This document shows, piece after piece, positions 1-12,704 of a stretch of DNA of 64,000 nt. The first letter of the stretch is position 1; each line of letters starts with the position of its first letter. The notes below the pieces were generated by a model. The model ran no database searches, was not told where the DNA came from, and worked only from the letters and a program-made list of their open reading frames with translations. The stretch comes from Phaffia rhodozyma (taxonomy: Eukaryota; Basidiomycota; Tremellomycetes; Cystofilobasidiales; Mrakiaceae). Position numbers and translations under genes: made by a program. The stretch spans positions 310,001 through 374,000 of the forward strand of contig JACGZH010000011.1 of NCBI GenBank assembly GCA_014706385.1, read 5' to 3'.

Positions 1-86
1 GTCTGCCCATCCAGCTCGCTCGCCCTCGACCGAGTCTCATCCCGTTTCGGCCTTTTCCGTTCGTTTTATCGCAACCATCGTCCGGC

Positions 87-2592
87 ATGCGTAACTTTGG
101 GATGATACGTCCCAACCAAATAGGCATCAGTTGGTCAGGCTCAGAAAGAGAAAGAGGAACACTCAGCTGGACAGCCGGGCTTCAATCTCGAGCATTCCAT
201 AGTAGTCCGGTCAGTCGGTATCTGTTTGTTTCGTTTTTGTCATCTTGCTCTCTGGTCTTTCTTACAGGATGCTCATCGTGTGGCCTGATCTACCTTTCAT
301 TCTTATCCACCGGGAACATTTGATCCACGTGGGAATGTACAATACAGAAACACCAAGTTCCCCTGCCTGCTCTGCTTTTTGGTCTCCTCAAGGTTTATCT
401 CGTCTATTTTCGTTGTGGTTTTTCTGATTGTCACTTTTTAATGTAACTAGAAGCTGAAGTAAAGTTGATGAAACCTTTGTGGGGACGGATGATCCTGCGG
501 TCCTCTAGTCTTCGACCGTCCTAGCAGCAGTCACTACTCTCACCCGAATACTTGTCTCCATCGCTCCGTCATTTCTAGTCGGTCACTGGAAGACTCGGCG
601 GAGGCTCAAGGCGTTCAATCCTGAACATGAATGGTACCTTCGTTTCAGACCAATCGTGTCTCCAGAAGCTAACGCCATTTATGAATCTGGGAAACCGGTT
701 CCGGAGGGAGTGAGTGATGATGTCAAAAGAGACCTCACACGATTGGCACAGTGGGCCGCTCATGAGGCTGACTTGAGAAAGACGAACGATGTGCTGGTCA
801 AACTTATCTGGGCAGCGTAGGTCTTTGCTTTTGGTTCTTCTTTCCAATATCTCCTCACCAACATTCTATAGGTGCTGGATGCTTGTATTGCCTTTTGCTG
901 ATTAACTTATCTGATGTCCTTCCGTTTTCATCCATCTGGTTTATCGACCCTCGATAGATTGGGAATTCCGTTAGCTCTGCTTGCCTTGGTTATTCTCTCT
1001 GGACTAGAACGAGTTCCGTTGACAGGCCGTTGGAGACTCATCCTTCTGTCCCCCTCGGAAGAAGACTCTATTCATGACTCACTCAAGGAGCAAGGCTGGT
1101 TCCCGTCAGTTCTTTCACTCCTCATGTTGGATCCTTCGGCTCCACCTCCCAAGATCCTCGACGCAGCCGACTGGCGATGGGCCTGGGTAGAGAGCACGCT
1201 CCGACAGCTCGAGAAGGGCGCAGGCGAGTGTCATGAACTATACTCAACTAGTGCGGAGATGAAGGGAAAGCCTCGCTCGGCTAAACTATCATTAGAGGAG
1301 AAGCATTCTATAGAAGCTTACCCACCGGCACCTCCTCCTACGTTTCCACTTCATCCGAGACCGAGAGCATCACAACTTCTTCACGAACATCTCAGCAACT
1401 TCACCAACACCCAGTGTCCGTCCAACCCTGGCCAGACCTCGACATCGGATAACCCAGAGTTGGAAGGCCCACCTTTCTCGTTGCTTCTAATCGAAAACAA
1501 AGAGGCCAACGCGTTCTCGTATGGTTTTGGAGGTAACGGTGCGGCAGGGATCGTCATCTATACTGGGCTACTAGATGAGATACTTTCATTCAAACCCTCC
1601 TCCATAACTGAAGAAGTATCACCTGCAGCTCCTTTCCTCGCCGGACCTTTGTCTCCTACCGATTCATCGCAGTCCTCGACATCACCAAATTCACCAACAC
1701 CCACACCGTCAGCCCTCGCGACAGCACCCACACAACCGTCACCATCTACATTAACTACCGAATCCACTCAATCAAAATCTTTACTCTCATTCTTCTTTGG
1801 AGATGCCTTCTCCACCCTTCTAGCAAAACCAAGCTCAAGTCCAACGTCGGGACCGACAGAAGAACAAACACTGCATCTTGCGGCTATCTTGGCTCACGAG
1901 ATGTCTCACTTATTACTCAGCCATCATCTCGAGACATTGAGTCAGACGAGTGTCGTGCTGCCGAGTATGATGGGTCTTCTCATAGACTTGGCCCGAGCGG
2001 CTCTCTTTCCAATAACTTTCGTATTTGGACCTCTATTTAAGTACGAATCATCTACCTACTTTAGCAACTTCCACCCGACGTAAGAGTCAGATTGTTTGAT
2101 CCTGACTGCGTCAACCTTTTATCTTGTCTTGCGGCTTGTTTACTTTTCCTAGTGATGCGATCGCCAATTTCGGAAAAATGAGCACGAGCACGATCAAGAC
2201 GGCAACCGAGAACTGCTCGAATCAAGTATTGGAGATTGAGGCTGATCTCGTCGGACTTCGGTTCGTTCTCTTCGCATGTTTCTATCTGATGTACCACAAA
2301 ATCCTGACTCTTTCTTGTCTCTCTTCCACAAATTTACCCTCTCAGAATACTCGCCCACTCTCAGAGATTTAACCCCTACAAAGCTGCCCAATTTTGGCTT
2401 CCTTCACGAGCGCCAACAGGTGTTCGTGAGTCTCCCGACAAGTCATGGTTCGCCGCGTGGCGAGGGATTGGTCTATCGGATACAGCTTCAACCATCGCAA
2501 GAAACGAGTCTCATCCAAGAGATGAGCTCAGAAAGTTAGCGGTCGACGGTGAATTGGAAAGATGGAGAAAGGCTTGGAGAGAGAAATCTTGA
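87..2592 (+). CDS. OMA1: OMA1-like mitochondrial M48 metalloendopeptidase (5' exons uncertain)
   Basis: Peptidase family M48 enzyme; OMA1 is a zinc protease of the inner mitochondrial membrane that processes membrane proteins under stress. A membrane segment (LGIPLALLALVILSG) is followed by ERVPLTGRWR, the typical OMA1 junction. The zinc motif HEMSH lies at about 1898-1912, and the downstream glutamate ligand in LEIEADLVGLR at about 2235. Introns I place are 817-957, 2041-2152 and 2261-2345; the last exon reads RILAHSQRFNPYKAAQFW and stops at 2590-2592. An N-terminal stretch RAFHSSPVSR (about 175-212) looks like a mitochondrial presequence, so I take the ATG at 87, but the splicing between 212 and 577 is unresolved and the true start could differ. 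Odd: about 80 residues rich in Ser, Thr and Pro (about 1600-1865) sit between the usual SGLL-like strand and the HExxH helix. Family call firm, gene model partial. Confidence 0.8.
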
Positions 2593-3427
2593 TCGGATTC
2601 AGTTGGACTGGTTTGAGTAAGATCGGATTTCAAGTTTTGCGGCGCCTCCGTCTTTCTTTCTTTACTCCTTTTCGGTTTCCACTAGTTTCATAATCTTCTT
2701 CCTCCGCTTCCGTCCATTCTCTTGTTCTCTTCTGGCCTTGATCTGCCTGGGAATTACACTACACTCGTCTTTCCTGGACTAATCATTTTGCTTCCCAAAC
2801 CATTCGCTCCAATCGTCTAACCCAATATCCCTTCTCAATTTTATCTTGTCTTCGTAGTCTTTTCCCCCCAAATCTCTCCTCATCATGAATTAGCAATATC
2901 TTATTTTTCTCAAATCACTCAATCCTCCATAGTTCATCTCTTTCTTTTGTTTGCTTTTCTCTTGGGTTCGAATTATGTCGAATATATATATCTTTTCTTC
3001 TATTACTTTATGTTTTCTTTATGGTCTTGACACTGACCTTGCTCATATAACTATAGTTTTCTCTGCTTCCCCTTCTGTCTTGCGTTTCTTTGACTTTATG
3101 CAATTTTAATACGGGCAAACCCCCAGCTCTTGTGGTGCTGCGTAGTTTTCCCACACGCAGAGTGATGCAAAGCAGCTGGAACTATGGTCGAGCGTACATG
3201 AGATAGCAGCCTTCAAAACAGAGCGCGATTGAACGAATGCACAAGATGAGATAGTACAGTGAGGTTGATTAAGGAATACAATACGAATCCGAGAGATGAA
3301 ATGAGATGCCATGAAGGAGAAACGATGAAGAGACGCAAGAAGGAAATGAATGCCTGGTATCATGGCAAAAGGGCAAAAGGGAGAACGAGAGCCGGATAGA
3401 CTCTGCTAAACAGTAGCGACCCTCTAT
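2593..3427. other. Convergent intergenic region
   Basis: Stretch between two converging genes. It is pyrimidine-rich (many CTT/TTC runs) in its first half, consistent with 3' UTRs. I see no credible coding exon, RNA gene or repeat. Confidence 0.5.
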
Positions 3428-5032
3428 CTATTCGCCAAACGTGCCGTACCCAACGGCCAGCTCTTCCCTGTCGAAGGGGTTGCTCCCTACCGTTGAACTT
3501 CTCAGCCTTCTTCTGCTGAAACTCCGACTCAAACATCTATCTAACGAATCAACATCCCTCTCTAATCCTCCTCTACTCATCCCACCACCGAGAACGAGGT
3601 ACATTGACGATCTTGGTGGTATGTCGACGATTTCCGAGTCGGAGAATTCATCAGAAGAATCGTCAGATGGTTCGTAGTCATGCTCAAGTTGGTCGACCGT
3701 CCCGGTTGCCGTCATCGTCGTCGCTGCAGTTCCTGAGGAAAAGTCAGAGGATAAACCACGGTCGGTTGTTGGTTGGAAGAATGGGTCTGCTTCGTCGGAT
3801 GGAACCTGAAAACGGTTATGACCTCGTAGGGATCGAAAGTAATACGAAGAATGGTTGGGATGAAGGAAATTCGAAAGCCCAGTCGAATCGTCATGGGCTG
3901 GAATAGACTGTTGAGAATGAGGGAAAGGCGATGGGATCTGTGGTCGATCGATGTTGGGGGAGAGAAGCGCAAGATATGTTAACTCAAGTAGATGAAACCT
4001 CGGTCAGTTCATCATCGAGGATGTAGATGATAGTCACTGTACCTGTCGTGGCCGTCGAATGACGAATGCATCACCTGTTCCATACATCCTGGCTATTCTG
4101 GTATGAACTAGTTCTTCGGTCAAAGCTATCAATACCGACTGTCATATCCGGCCGATTAGAGGAGAAAGGTAAGAGAGAAGGACGATAACGGTGATGTCTA
4201 GATGTAAGAACAGGAACAACTTGACGTACGAATATGGAGAGACCTATACGGGGTGCAAGGATTTTCAATCCAGATAGTTCCTGGAGAGAGTCATGATTCC
4301 GGTGGTCCTTTTTAGTGACGTTGATAGATGCAAGGTCATCGCTTTCAAAGGATCTGTCTTTGAACATATATCGGTTTGGAAGATGACATGGTGGGTCGTC
4401 TGAAGGACGGGTGAGGAAGAGTATATTCAGATGCCAGAACGCCTTTCGATAGTGATATTTCGGAGGGACAGATCAACAACAGCAAAACAGTAAGCTCAGC
4501 AAATTTCTCAACACTCCCATCAGAGCCGATACCACCTCTCAGCTCAAGTCTCGATTGAGAAAAGAGATCTAGAGAACGTACAAGCAAGATTGTGATCTAC
4601 AAAGTTTATTGTCCAAGCAATCCCGCAATCGGTGGATACGTTGTCAGTATCTGTCGGAACAAAGAACCTCATGCACACCAGATGATGAAAGTAAGTAGAA
4701 CACACCATGGTCGTTCCTGCCAACCACCCTCCTCCACCCCGGATACCTCTCTTTCCGGCCCAGCCTACCCAGAACACGATGACCGCTCTGATACATCCCC
4801 AGCCTGTTAATCTCCAGTCATCGCGAAAAGCAGCCGCCGTCCCTAGAAGCACGCTAGATCCTAGATCGATCACGGCTAATGCCGGTAAAATATACAGTGC
4901 CCATCCGTTCGAGCTTATTGAGCGCTCAGATGGTAAGAAGGATGAGGAGGCATCCTCAGAAGGAAGAGGATGGATAAGAAGGAACGATGATTCAGAACCA
5001 GACCTAGGGAGAGCCCCCAAAGGGTTGGACAT
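3428..5032 (-). CDS. Unrecognised multi-exon membrane protein with acidic Ser-rich tail
   Basis: I do not recognise the family. The first exon (ATG at 5032) encodes a polar leader and then hydrophobic segments WALYILPALAVIDLGSSVLL and AVIVFWVGWAG. An intron of about 115 nt then seems to join GTTM to ITILLVRSLDLF at about 4600. Downstream exons carry another hydrophobic run (FAELTVLLLLIC). A further exon reads LVHTRIARMYGTGDAFVIRRPRQ, then after an intron LALLSPNIDRPQIPS and a long hydrophilic tail. The tail contains DDSSDEFSDSEIVD and ends GYGTFGE with the stop at 3428. This suggests an integral membrane protein with at least three membrane spans and a cytosolic, possibly phosphorylated C-terminus. 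Exon boundaries between about 4050 and 4480 are uncertain. No function is assigned. Confidence 0.5.
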
Positions 5033-5344
5033 TGTATGTTTTCCGACTCGAAAGGATGTTGCTCGCTCTTCTCAATGTTTCTCTAAGGTCTTCGGTTACT
5101 AACCGGCGTATGTTGACGAGTTTGATCGACACAATTGACATATCTATCAGCAGAGAAAATAGAAAAAGACAAGGCAAAAATCAAGAAATACAGGCGAAGG
5201 GTTCATTGTACGTAAAGAAAACTCGTCAAGAAGTGGCTCTAAAAGTGCCATAACATAAGATGGAAATTAAATACAGGCCCAAACCCGAAAGAGGTGTATG
5301 AAAAGAAAGGTTACAGTGGAAGAAGGAAAGCATAAACACTACAC

Positions 5345-8300
5345 TCAAGCAGACATGACAGCGTAGGCAGAAGCGGACACAGAGTCATGCGAGATAGACA
5401 CCTTGATGTTCTTAGCTCCAAGCGTCTTCTGAAGCTCGGTAGAGAGCTCGACAACGGGTCCAGTAGAGGTAGCCTTGACCTCAATGTCCTTCAATGAAGC
5501 ACCGGCTCCCTTGGACTCGACACCGAGAGCCTTGAAGACGGCCTCTTTGGCGGCCCATCGTCCAGCGAACGAAGCCTGAGCAGAAGGCTGCTTCTTGCAG
5601 TACGAGATCTCCTCATCGGTGAAGTTTCGGGAGACAAAGGTCTCGTTCCAGTAAGGGAACTCCGTGATCAACTCAGTATCCACACCAACACCAGCGACCG
5701 CCGGGTTCTTAAGAGCGAGCTGCAAAGCGGCGTGCTCGGCCGGCTTGGGAAGACCGGTAGGAAGCTTGGAGGCAAACATGTACTCGTTCTTCTTGTCCAA
5801 CGATGTTCGAACGGACGGGTTGAGAAGAACAGTCATCTCCTGCTCGGGAGTGTACGGCGGGGCCTCCTTGATTCGGACCAAAGAGTTGGTGATGAGAGCC
5901 TCGGAGTTGTACAAGTAGCTCTTTTGGGATCGAGGAGCTCGCCTGGCAACGTACTGCTCGTACTCAGCCGGGTCCAAAGCAGCAAACAAGTGTCGAGGAT
6001 GCAAGATCAAGCAGTCTCCACCGACCTGTCCGAAACCGAATGAGGTTACCATAGCAGCCTGTAGAGAGACATGCTGGATGGGCTTGGAGGGGAAGAACAA
6101 GTGAGTGTTCTTCTTGAGCTCGGCAGCAATGTTGTCGGCGTTCCAGTTGGGAGGGATAAGAGCCGATTGGAGGACCTGGAAGAGTCCGTTGATTTGCCAG
6201 GCAGCGGCGGCTCCCTTGGGGTGACCAGTAAGAGACTTCTGAGCGATAACAGGAACGGCGTTACCCTTGGTTCGACCCAAGTGCTTGAAGATATCCTGGT
6301 AGACACCAGTCTCGTTCTTGTCGTTAGCCTTGGTGGAAGTTCCGTGGATGGAAATGACGTTGACAGCATCGATATCCAAGTTCCAAACGGCAAGAGCTCG
6401 TCGGAGAGGAGCAACCGAAGGGTCCTGTCCGTCCAACATACCGTACTGTCCGAGAGCAGCCTTCTCCTGTCGAGCGGCTTCCGCCTCGATGAACGAAATC
6501 TTCTCCTGAACATCGAAGTCGGATGATCCAGCCTCGATCTCGAGCTTGAGAAGCTCGTGCTCGTTGTCGAGCCACTGGGCAATCTGCTTTCGTCGGAAAG
6601 CAAGCTGTCGAGCTCTGTACTTGATGTCGAGGAAAGGTGCTGGGGAGGGACCAGAGATCTCTCGGGCAGCAGAAAGAACACCTCGACCGGGAGCAGGAAT
6701 GGATCGTCCAGCCTTATCGGTGTGGGTAGAAGTGTAGGCGATGATACCCTGGATAGGGGCACCCATCTCGAGAGCAGTCTTGGCGCTCATGACAACCTGG
6801 ATACCAGCTCCCTGAGACTCCATGAAACCATCTCGAGTAGAGGTGGTAGGTCGGGAGAACTCGGTGGGCTCTCGACCGTTCTTGTACTCGGTCTCGGTGT
6901 TCGAGGTAGCCTGCATGTTGGCGAACTCGTAAGAACCCTCCTCGGAGAAATCGTCGAATCCTCCAGCAAGCATGACCTTGGCCTTGCCAGACAAGATGGA
7001 GTCGCAGGCGATCTCAATAGACTGCAAGGCGGTGGCGCAAGCTCCGACGGGGATCTTGACAGGTCCACTGGCAGAGAGAAGCAACAAGTTGACCCAACCG
7101 GCAACGGTGTTGATGAAGCTGAATATTCAAGTAAAGTGTAATTTTGTTAGTGTGAATCAGGATGCCGACAAGGACCTGAATTTACTCACGTCTCCTGAAG
7201 AATGTCCTTCTGAACGTCCTTCTCCTCCTTTCGGTCTTTGAACATAGCACTGATGGATCGGATACCTCCCATACCGGAACCGATGGCGGTTCCGACCTCG
7301 GATGGGTGAACATACTTGTAAAGCTCGTAAGGATCGGTGACTCCAGACATGACCAAAGCCTCCATTGTGGCGACCAAAGCCCAAAGAGCAGTTCGGTCGG
7401 TCTGAGCAATGATATCGTCAGGAAGACCGTATCGGCCGGCGTGCCAGCCAGTAGGGAGTTGACCGGCGACCAATCGGTTGAACTGAACCGACTTGGGGAC
7501 CAAGATTCTGGCTCCTCGCTTGAACTTGACAAACCACTCTCCGGATTCTCGGGCCCAGGTATCACAGTTGTCGCCCTGCTCTCGCTTGAACTTCTCGGCA
7601 TCCTCAGGAGAACACTCAAGGGGCTCAAGATCATGGTTGAGCTGGACTTCCTGGTAGAAGGCCTTCTTCTTGGGATCGTAACCGTTGAACAGCTCGGGCT
7701 CTGTAAACAAGGTAAAGTAAGTTGATCAGTCAATTTGAGCCGTCGTTGATCCACAAACTCATTTGCTAGGAAAAAGCTAGAGATGAGGTATACTGACCGA
7801 TGAGTCGAATACCAGCGTGCTCCAAGATGTCCTTCTCGTACTTGGCTCGAACATCCTTGTCATCGACGGGTTCCTCAGTCTTAGCATCGACCCAACCGAC
7901 GTAAGCCTTTCCACTCTTGAGTCGACCGTCGAAGTGCTTGATGAAACCCATGATCCACGACATCTCGATGAGACCCTCGATGGTGAATTCTCCTCGAGCC
8001 TCCATCTCCCATCGGGTCCTGGAAGAACCCCAAGGTCCGACCTCAGCGAAACCGGTGACGACTATGACCTTATCGAGGTCGACCATACCTCTGCAGGCGT
8101 TGAGCTTCTCGAGAGTGTTGATGTCCTCCAACTTGGGGAAGTCGTACTTGAAGTTGGCTCGAGGCGCGATCGGGATCTTGTGGTGAATGCCTTCGGCGTC
8201 GACTCCGTTGATAACCTTGAAATCAGCAGAGTTGTCGATCGCAACGGCTCGTCGGAGATCTCCAGTAAGCTTGAGTTGGGTTCGGATCTTGGTGGTAGTC

Positions 8301-11300
8301 TCGGCAAGATCAGGCAATCGGTCCATACCACCGTTCAAGTCAGCCCAGACAGGCTCGATCTGAGTGATGTCGAACAAGAGAGGGTGCATCAAACCAAGAA
8401 TGTTGAAGGCCATCTCCTTGGCAGAGAAAGTTCGGACACCGAGCTTCTCCAGACCCTCGGCCACAGTGTTAGTGGGACCCATGAGTCCGGTTCCTCGAGT
8501 CCAACCAATGACAGCTCCGGCAAGACAGAGGTACTCTCCCCAAGACTCAGACTGCCATCGCTCGAACAAGGTCTCAAGAGAGATCTTGGACTCGGCGTAA
8601 AGACCGTCGTTACCGAAAGTTCCGTGGTTGGGGGAAAGAGGAAGGATGACCTGAGTTGGTCGAGTGACGAAGTGTCGAGCAGCCTTCTTCTGCTTGACGG
8701 CTCCGAGGAGTCGCAAGAGATTGACAAGCATGACTCGGTGAGCGAGCTCGGATCGGTCGTCCAGTCCGTCGATCTCTCGACCGTTCTCGGGAACGGCGGC
8801 GAAAGGAACGATGTAGTCCAAATCCAAAGCCAAGGTCGAGTAGATGTAGTCGACCAAAGCCTCGACGTCCTGCTTGGAACCCTGGTTGAAGGGAACGACG
8901 GTGAGGGCAGATCCTCGGCTTCCGAACTCCTGGAAGATTGTCTGGTAGTACTCGACAGTCTTTCGGCTGTATCGGGAGGTGGTAACAACGACGTTCGCTC
9001 CTCCAGCAAGCAATCCCTTAAGGATTTCGACTCCGATAGAGCCCTTTCCGACGCCAGTCAAGAGGGCGTTCTTTCCCTTGAAGCTGTAGATTTTGAGGGG
9101 CAAGTGACGTCAGAAGAGAAAAGATAGCGTTGAAGAGAAAATTGGAAAAAATAACGAACGTAGTTCCAGAAGTAGCAATTTCGGTCAAAACATCCAAGTA
9201 GACCTCGGTCAACTTGGAAGAGTACTGCCAAGCGGTTCCGACCTTTCTCTTCAAGTGCAGCAAAGGAAGCTTGTCGGAGATCTGACCGACAGCCATCGAC
9301 TCGGAGATCGCCGCGGGTCGCATGAACTGAGAGGATGATCGTCTGGATCGGCCAGCGGTTCGAGTGAGTCGAGACTCATTTCGAGCCAAGTTCTTAACGA
9401 CCTCGCCGTAAAGAGACTTGATGGCGGCCTTGTTACCTCGGGAGATTTGGGGCTGAGCCTTGACAAGCTTGTAGAGCTTTGAGACGTCGTTCTGGACCTT
9501 CTCCAAGTTGACGTTCTGGTTGGGAGAGATCTTTCCACCCTGGGCCATCTCCTTGACATAAGCTTCGAGCTTCCTGACGTTCTCTCGAACGACCTCGGAA
9601 TAGACGATGTCTCCCTTGGCGCTGACCTCGGTGTGAGGGGCGGTGGGGAAGGTCACGTCTTTGTAGACAGGGTCCTCCTTGAGGGCCTCCCTGCAGTTGT
9701 CCAAGAGCTGCTGTCCGAATTCTTTGGCCAGCTTGAAAGTCTCCCCCTGCTCAGAAACACACTGGTCGACGTGGTATTGCATGTAGTCGATAAGAGTGGG
9801 GTCGGCTCGATTCATGATAGCGATGCATCGCGAGGTGATCTCTCGATCGACACCGGTCAACCTTCCAAAGATGATATCGTACCACATGATCAGAGCGTCC
9901 TGTCTGACCCAGTTCCAGTGAGAATCGAAGTGTCTTGCCTTGGCTGGCTCGAAAACGGGCTGGATACCCTTGATGTAGTCGTCTCCGTGCTCCCGATCTA
10001 TGCTGTCCAACTTGTCCTGAAGGGCTTGGGCGTTGGCCTTCTCCTGCTCGTAGAGTCGGTGACCGGCCCTGGGGTCCTGCTTGAGCTTTCGCATGTAAAG
10101 GTCAACGTGCTGAGCGTGGAACTCTTCTTGCTCGGCCTGGAACTTGATGAACTCTTCCGAGTTGATGACGGCTCCACCACCTCCTCCCCCCCCTCCTCCT
10201 CCTCCTCCGCCACCGGAAGAAAGAGAGATGCCAGCCTGCTGAGCATACACGGCAACCACAGAATCCAACCAAGCCTTGGCCTCGGCCTCAGAGCTCAATC
10301 GCTTCGGGGGCTCCATGGTGACTCCGAGAAGCAAGGCGCCATCGGTTCGGAACGGACCAAGACCCCAAGTCTTGGAAAGATGTCCTTTAGCAGAAGAAAG
10401 GTTGAAACCTCCAGGCATCTTTCCTCCGATCATTCGGGAGACCAAAGCGCTAGTGCACTTGCCCAAAGTACCGGCGTAACCGAAGTTAAGTGCAGCTCCA
10501 AGCTCGTCCAAGGGAAGCTCCTCTCCCTTCTCGGGAGCCGAACCGAACTCAAGCTGAAGATCCGACACGATCTCGTTCTGGAGGGTAGACTTTCCACCGA
10601 CAAGGTCTTTGACCGTCTTGGAGAGCGGGATCTCGGCCACCTGCTTCTTGAGCTTCTGGGCGATGATGACTCGGACGGTGTCCACGGCCTTGAGCGGCTC
10701 ATCAGGGATCTCAGCAGCGGGACCGGCCGAAGCTTGAGGGGAGGGAGGGGCAGCGGCAGCGGCAGGAGCGGCTGACGCAGGAGCCGAAGACGGAGCAGAA
10801 GCCGCAGCAGGAGCGGCATCAGCAGAGGCAGCTTCCGGCTCGGCATCTTCGAACTGGTAGTAAACCTCCTTCTGGTTCTTGGCGTGGGCGAGAATAGTTC
10901 GAGTTCGGGAGATGGGTCCATCCTTGGCGGCATACTTGAGAGCGAGCGTTCGGGAAGCCATTCCAGTCAATGTTGGAGAAGGACCGACCTCAACCATTCG
11001 CTCGAATTGATAGTAATCAAACAAGAGATCCTGAGTCTCGATCCATCGAACGGGACTGGAGTGGGAAACATATGGGTCAATCAAATATATCCGCGAGACA
11101 TGGGATATGAACGGGGCAAGCAAAGACTCACGAAGCAAACTGGTAGGCGAGAAGCTCGATGAGGATGTTGTAGGCAAGTCGTTGACGATGTTCCGAAGCG
11201 TCCCAATCGGCGTCAGGCGTCGTGCGGATTAACTTCTCCATTCGGGGAGAGCCTGTAAATTGATGAGTGTTTCTTCAGTCATGATGCTGACAACAAGGCG

Positions 11301-12164
11301 TATTGTATGGGCATGTTAAGCACTTACCAGTCTGGTCAAGAATCTTCTGCGCGTAGGCTTTGGACACCTGGAATGGGTCAGCGATCAAGTTAGGAATATA
11401 CAATCCGACGAGAAGATCGGGGTTCAAGTCGGCGGCCGACACCTTCTTAGAAAGGTACTTGAGGAAGGGCTGCACTCCAGACCAGAGGTACTTGGAGTGG
11501 AAGGGAACGTCGATACCAGGAAGAGGAATGGTGGCTATAGGTATAGATCACAACGGAGCGAAACGATCATTAAACGAATCTCGGCAGAGGAAAGAGACTG
11601 TCAAGTGGGAAGAGCGCGTACCAAATCCTCGCTCGAGGATCACTGAACCATCCTCCTTAGCCTTGGCTTGAGCAGTTCCAAGAGCGTGATCGATGATTTG
11701 GTTAAGCTGTAAGAAAGATACAGCGTGGTCAGTGACTTGGTCAACAGACATGGTCCGAGAACTGACTGAGATGACTACTGACCTTTGTGCGAAGCTGCTC
11801 GACTGAGAGCTCGGCCTGAAATTTCTTCATGTCAATCTTCTGAACCTTGATGACGTTCAACACGTTTGTTAATGTGGCCAGGGCCATGTTCTCTCCGGCG
11901 GCGACGTACTGAGTACCTGTTGACAAACAAGAACATGGTCCAATGGTATGTGAGCCATATGCGCTCAAAACTTCCGATGGATTCCCACCCTGTTTTCTCC
12001 GAAACAGGTGAATCCAGTAGGACACACACAAAACAACAAAACAAAAAGGACGACCGACCTTCGACGTTGAAGTTGACGAGTTCGAGCAGCATGCCCGTCC
12101 TATCTGCGATCGAAGCGACAAGCTCTCGGAGAAGAGTCTCCTTTCGGGCGAGTTCTGCGGCCAT
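5345..12164 (-). CDS. FAS2: Fatty acid synthase alpha subunit, extended at the N-terminus into the MPT domain
   Basis: Alpha chain of the cytosolic fungal type I fatty acid synthase, about 2,040 residues in nine exons (introns include 9085-9159). Order: C-terminal half of malonyl/palmitoyl transferase (1-290, with VPFHS near 124); Ala/Pro linker (about 295-345); one ACP with the pantetheine serine in [12 protein letters not shown] (about 377); a Gly run (about 500-514); ketoreductase ([10 protein letters not shown] near 857); ketosynthase with active-site Cys in [11 protein letters not shown] (about 1476); C-terminal phosphopantetheinyl transferase (GVGVDTEL and [13 protein letters not shown]). 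Yeast Fas2 (1,887 residues) begins only at the segment here reading [20 protein letters not shown]. The roughly 210 residues before it match the C-terminus of yeast Fas1. The start at 12164 is favoured because the first exon aligns from its first residues and the next 540 bp separate it from a divergent gene. The beta subunit gene is not in this window. Only one ACP is present, unlike the tandem ACPs known in Rhodotorula/Rhodosporidium. Confidence 0.95.
10173..10214 (-). repeat. Glycine homopolymer-encoding tract in FAS2
   Basis: About 14-15 consecutive glycine codons (GGN, mostly GGA and GGG) encode a flexible linker just after the ACP region (ISLSS before, AVINSEEF after). The tract is in frame with both flanks, so it is part of the protein. 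It is a likely site of length variation. Confidence 0.9.
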
Positions 12165-12704
12165 GGTGATGAAGGACTGAAGTAGGAATTAGGAGTGTGA
12201 GAGATGGAGAGAGAAAGAGATGTGTTTATGTATAGATCGAGAAGCCCAAAAGAAGAGAAAGAGGAAGGAGAAAAGCGAACGACCGAAAGCACGAAGAGAT
12301 GAAGTTAGGAGGAAGATAAGAAACCAAGGACACAAAGATCGAAGGTGGATGTTGGGGGGATTAAAAGAAGGATGGTAAACGTGAGGACGGCAAGTTCAAG
12401 ATGTTTAATCTCTTCGCGCTTTGGCCGCTTTTTTTTCTGTTGGGGAGACACCCGGTGGGATCCCCCAGCGGTTGAGGGTGAGTAACCGTGATGGGGAGGG
12501 TGATTCCGAGAATGTTACATGCCACGTGTGAGCTGTGTTGGGCTGTAACCATTGACCGCCACATACTCTTAATTCTTTCTTTACTCTTAATTTCGATTTC
12601 TTTCTGATGGCATTCTGTCTTTCTTTTTGAAAGAGATCAACCGTGTGTCGGTCTGTGTAGATTCTTTCTTCTTTCTCTCCAGTTTGGACTAGACGCTCGG
12701 ATAG
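12165..12704. promoter_or_regulatory. Shared 540-bp divergent promoter region of FAS2 and the RNB exonuclease gene
   Basis: The two start codons face away from each other, so both promoters must lie here or overlap upstream exons. The FAS2 side is rich in CT tracts on the minus strand, typical of a fungal 5' UTR. I identify no specific operator with confidence. Confidence 0.6.

Noticed and set aside
7817..9127. Long plus-strand open frame (436 codons) antisense to FAS2; a second one (380 codons) at 9633-10775
   Set aside because: Both mirror a real coding strand with strong codon bias. The peptides are Leu/Ser/Asp-rich without any domain, and they cross a FAS2 intron (9085-9159) or the Gly run.
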